Shown here: positions 63,421 through 64,000 of the stretch, piece after piece
Layout of the letters: each line of letters starts with the position of its first letter
Position numbering within the stretch: the first letter of the stretch is position 1
Notes under the pieces: model-generated
Seen by the model: the letters and a program-made list of their open reading frames with translations, nothing else
Databases searched by the model: none
Told to the model about the DNA's origin: nothing
Program-made: the position numbers and the translations under genes
Assembly (NCBI GenBank): GCA_022482625.1
Contig: JAKVOU010000001.1
Location: 186,001 to 250,000, forward strand
Source of the DNA: Spirochaetia bacterium
Lineage (GTDB): Bacteria; Spirochaetota; Spirochaetia; Sphaerochaetales; Sphaerochaetaceae
Length of the DNA stretch: 64,000 nucleotides
Direction of reading: 5' to 3'

Positions 63421-64000
63421 GTAGATGTTGCAAAAAAGGATTTTGAAATACTCAAAATTCGATTTGCTTTCCTCCTAAAATTGTTATCAGGTTCTACGAA
63501 AACCGATAAAAAGTAGTATCAGTTGATACCATGATTATCTTTTCTTAATCTATAGTTCCATACTTCTGTTATAGTTATTTAGTCGTTTTTTACAGACTTC
63601 CTAAGCAATAACTGATCCTAGCATAGATGTAAGTAAGAGGCTTTGCAAGTGGTAGCACGCAAAACACATCAAAACACACTGAAATGACAAATTCCCCACA
63701 TATTACCAAAGTGATGTTACACAATTTTTTATATATACCAAAATATAGTAATAAACTTACCTGTATGACTAAAATATGATTTCAAAAAAGTATAATTATT
63801 TATTTTACTAATTGATTGCATATCTATTTGCTGCTTTGTTTTCCCCCAAAACGATTCTATTTGTTTTTGGGAAAACAGTTTTTGTTGTAAGTCGCTTTTC
63901 ATAGACCTTTAAGTTATAAGTTCTACTAAATAGATATTTGTATAAATTTCCTTAGAACAATCTAAAATATTTAATTGTAGTTTACTGCTACTTTGATTGT
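63421..64000. other. AT-rich region upstream of the lipoprotein gene, no gene seen
   Basis: It should hold the promoter of the minus-strand lipoprotein gene. A 12-bp stem with a CC bulge (63838-63851 with 63865-63876) followed by AGTTTTTG is terminator-like on the plus strand, yet no plus-strand gene precedes it. Confidence 0.4.

Overview
The window looks like a chromosomal segment of an anaerobic spirochaete (Sphaerochaeta/Treponema-like). Support is indirect: a solute-binding protein with a spirochaete-style signal peptide ending in FANG and lacking a lipobox, exported beta-rich proteins, and purine-salvage, Thi4 and XdhC-YqeB genes typical of fermentative anaerobes. No rRNA or tRNA gene was found to settle the taxonomy.

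1-8163 is a type III-A CRISPR-Cas locus: csm2 (cut by the window edge), csm3, csm4, csm5, a CARF-HEPN csm6, cas1 and two consecutive cas2 genes, then a leader and an array of 22 full 36-bp repeats plus a truncated terminal repeat (22 spacers). 8164-9830 holds a short structured intergenic stretch and a minus-strand operon (MarR-type regulator, small unknown protein, DtxR/MntR-type regulator) with three tandem operator-like sites at its promoter.

10171-18680 is housekeeping: an XdhC-YqeB fusion for molybdenum/selenium hydroxylase maturation, a leaderless-looking unknown gene, ackA, an exported beta-rich protein, murB, cysS and an ECF sigma/anti-sigma pair.

18870-31363 is a purine-salvage regulon: BMP-family binding protein, ABC ATPase, two permeases, an adenine deaminase with a one-base frameshift, an MTA/SAH-deaminase-like amidohydrolase, a second intact adenine deaminase and a MerR-family regulator. 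Both transcription units start with the same MerR-type promoter (19-bp spacer carrying a perfect 17-bp palindrome). Remnants show that a segment was duplicated and then decayed on both sides of an inserted Fic gene.

31400-52600 is an accessory and defence region: a dead YefM/YoeB-type module, a Fic protein with 14 in-frame 12-bp repeats, a HigBA pair with a broken higB, two AAA_14/DUF4143 ATPases, a NERD protein, RloA and RloB (rloB frameshifted), a type I R-M system in which HsdM is fused to half an HsdS, an AbiC-like protein, and a very AT-rich cargo beside IS256 and IS3 remnants.

52800-64000 returns to metabolism: a LysR regulator facing a decayed thioredoxin-reductase-like gene, a GDSL hydrolase, a TPP riboswitch with thi4, an XRE regulator with a decayed partner, valS (one-base frameshift) and a large Thr/Ala-rich lipoprotein with AEATT repeats. 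Single-base indels in or near short homopolymers recur in ade, valS, rloB and higB. Because valS is normally essential, some of these may be sequencing or assembly errors.
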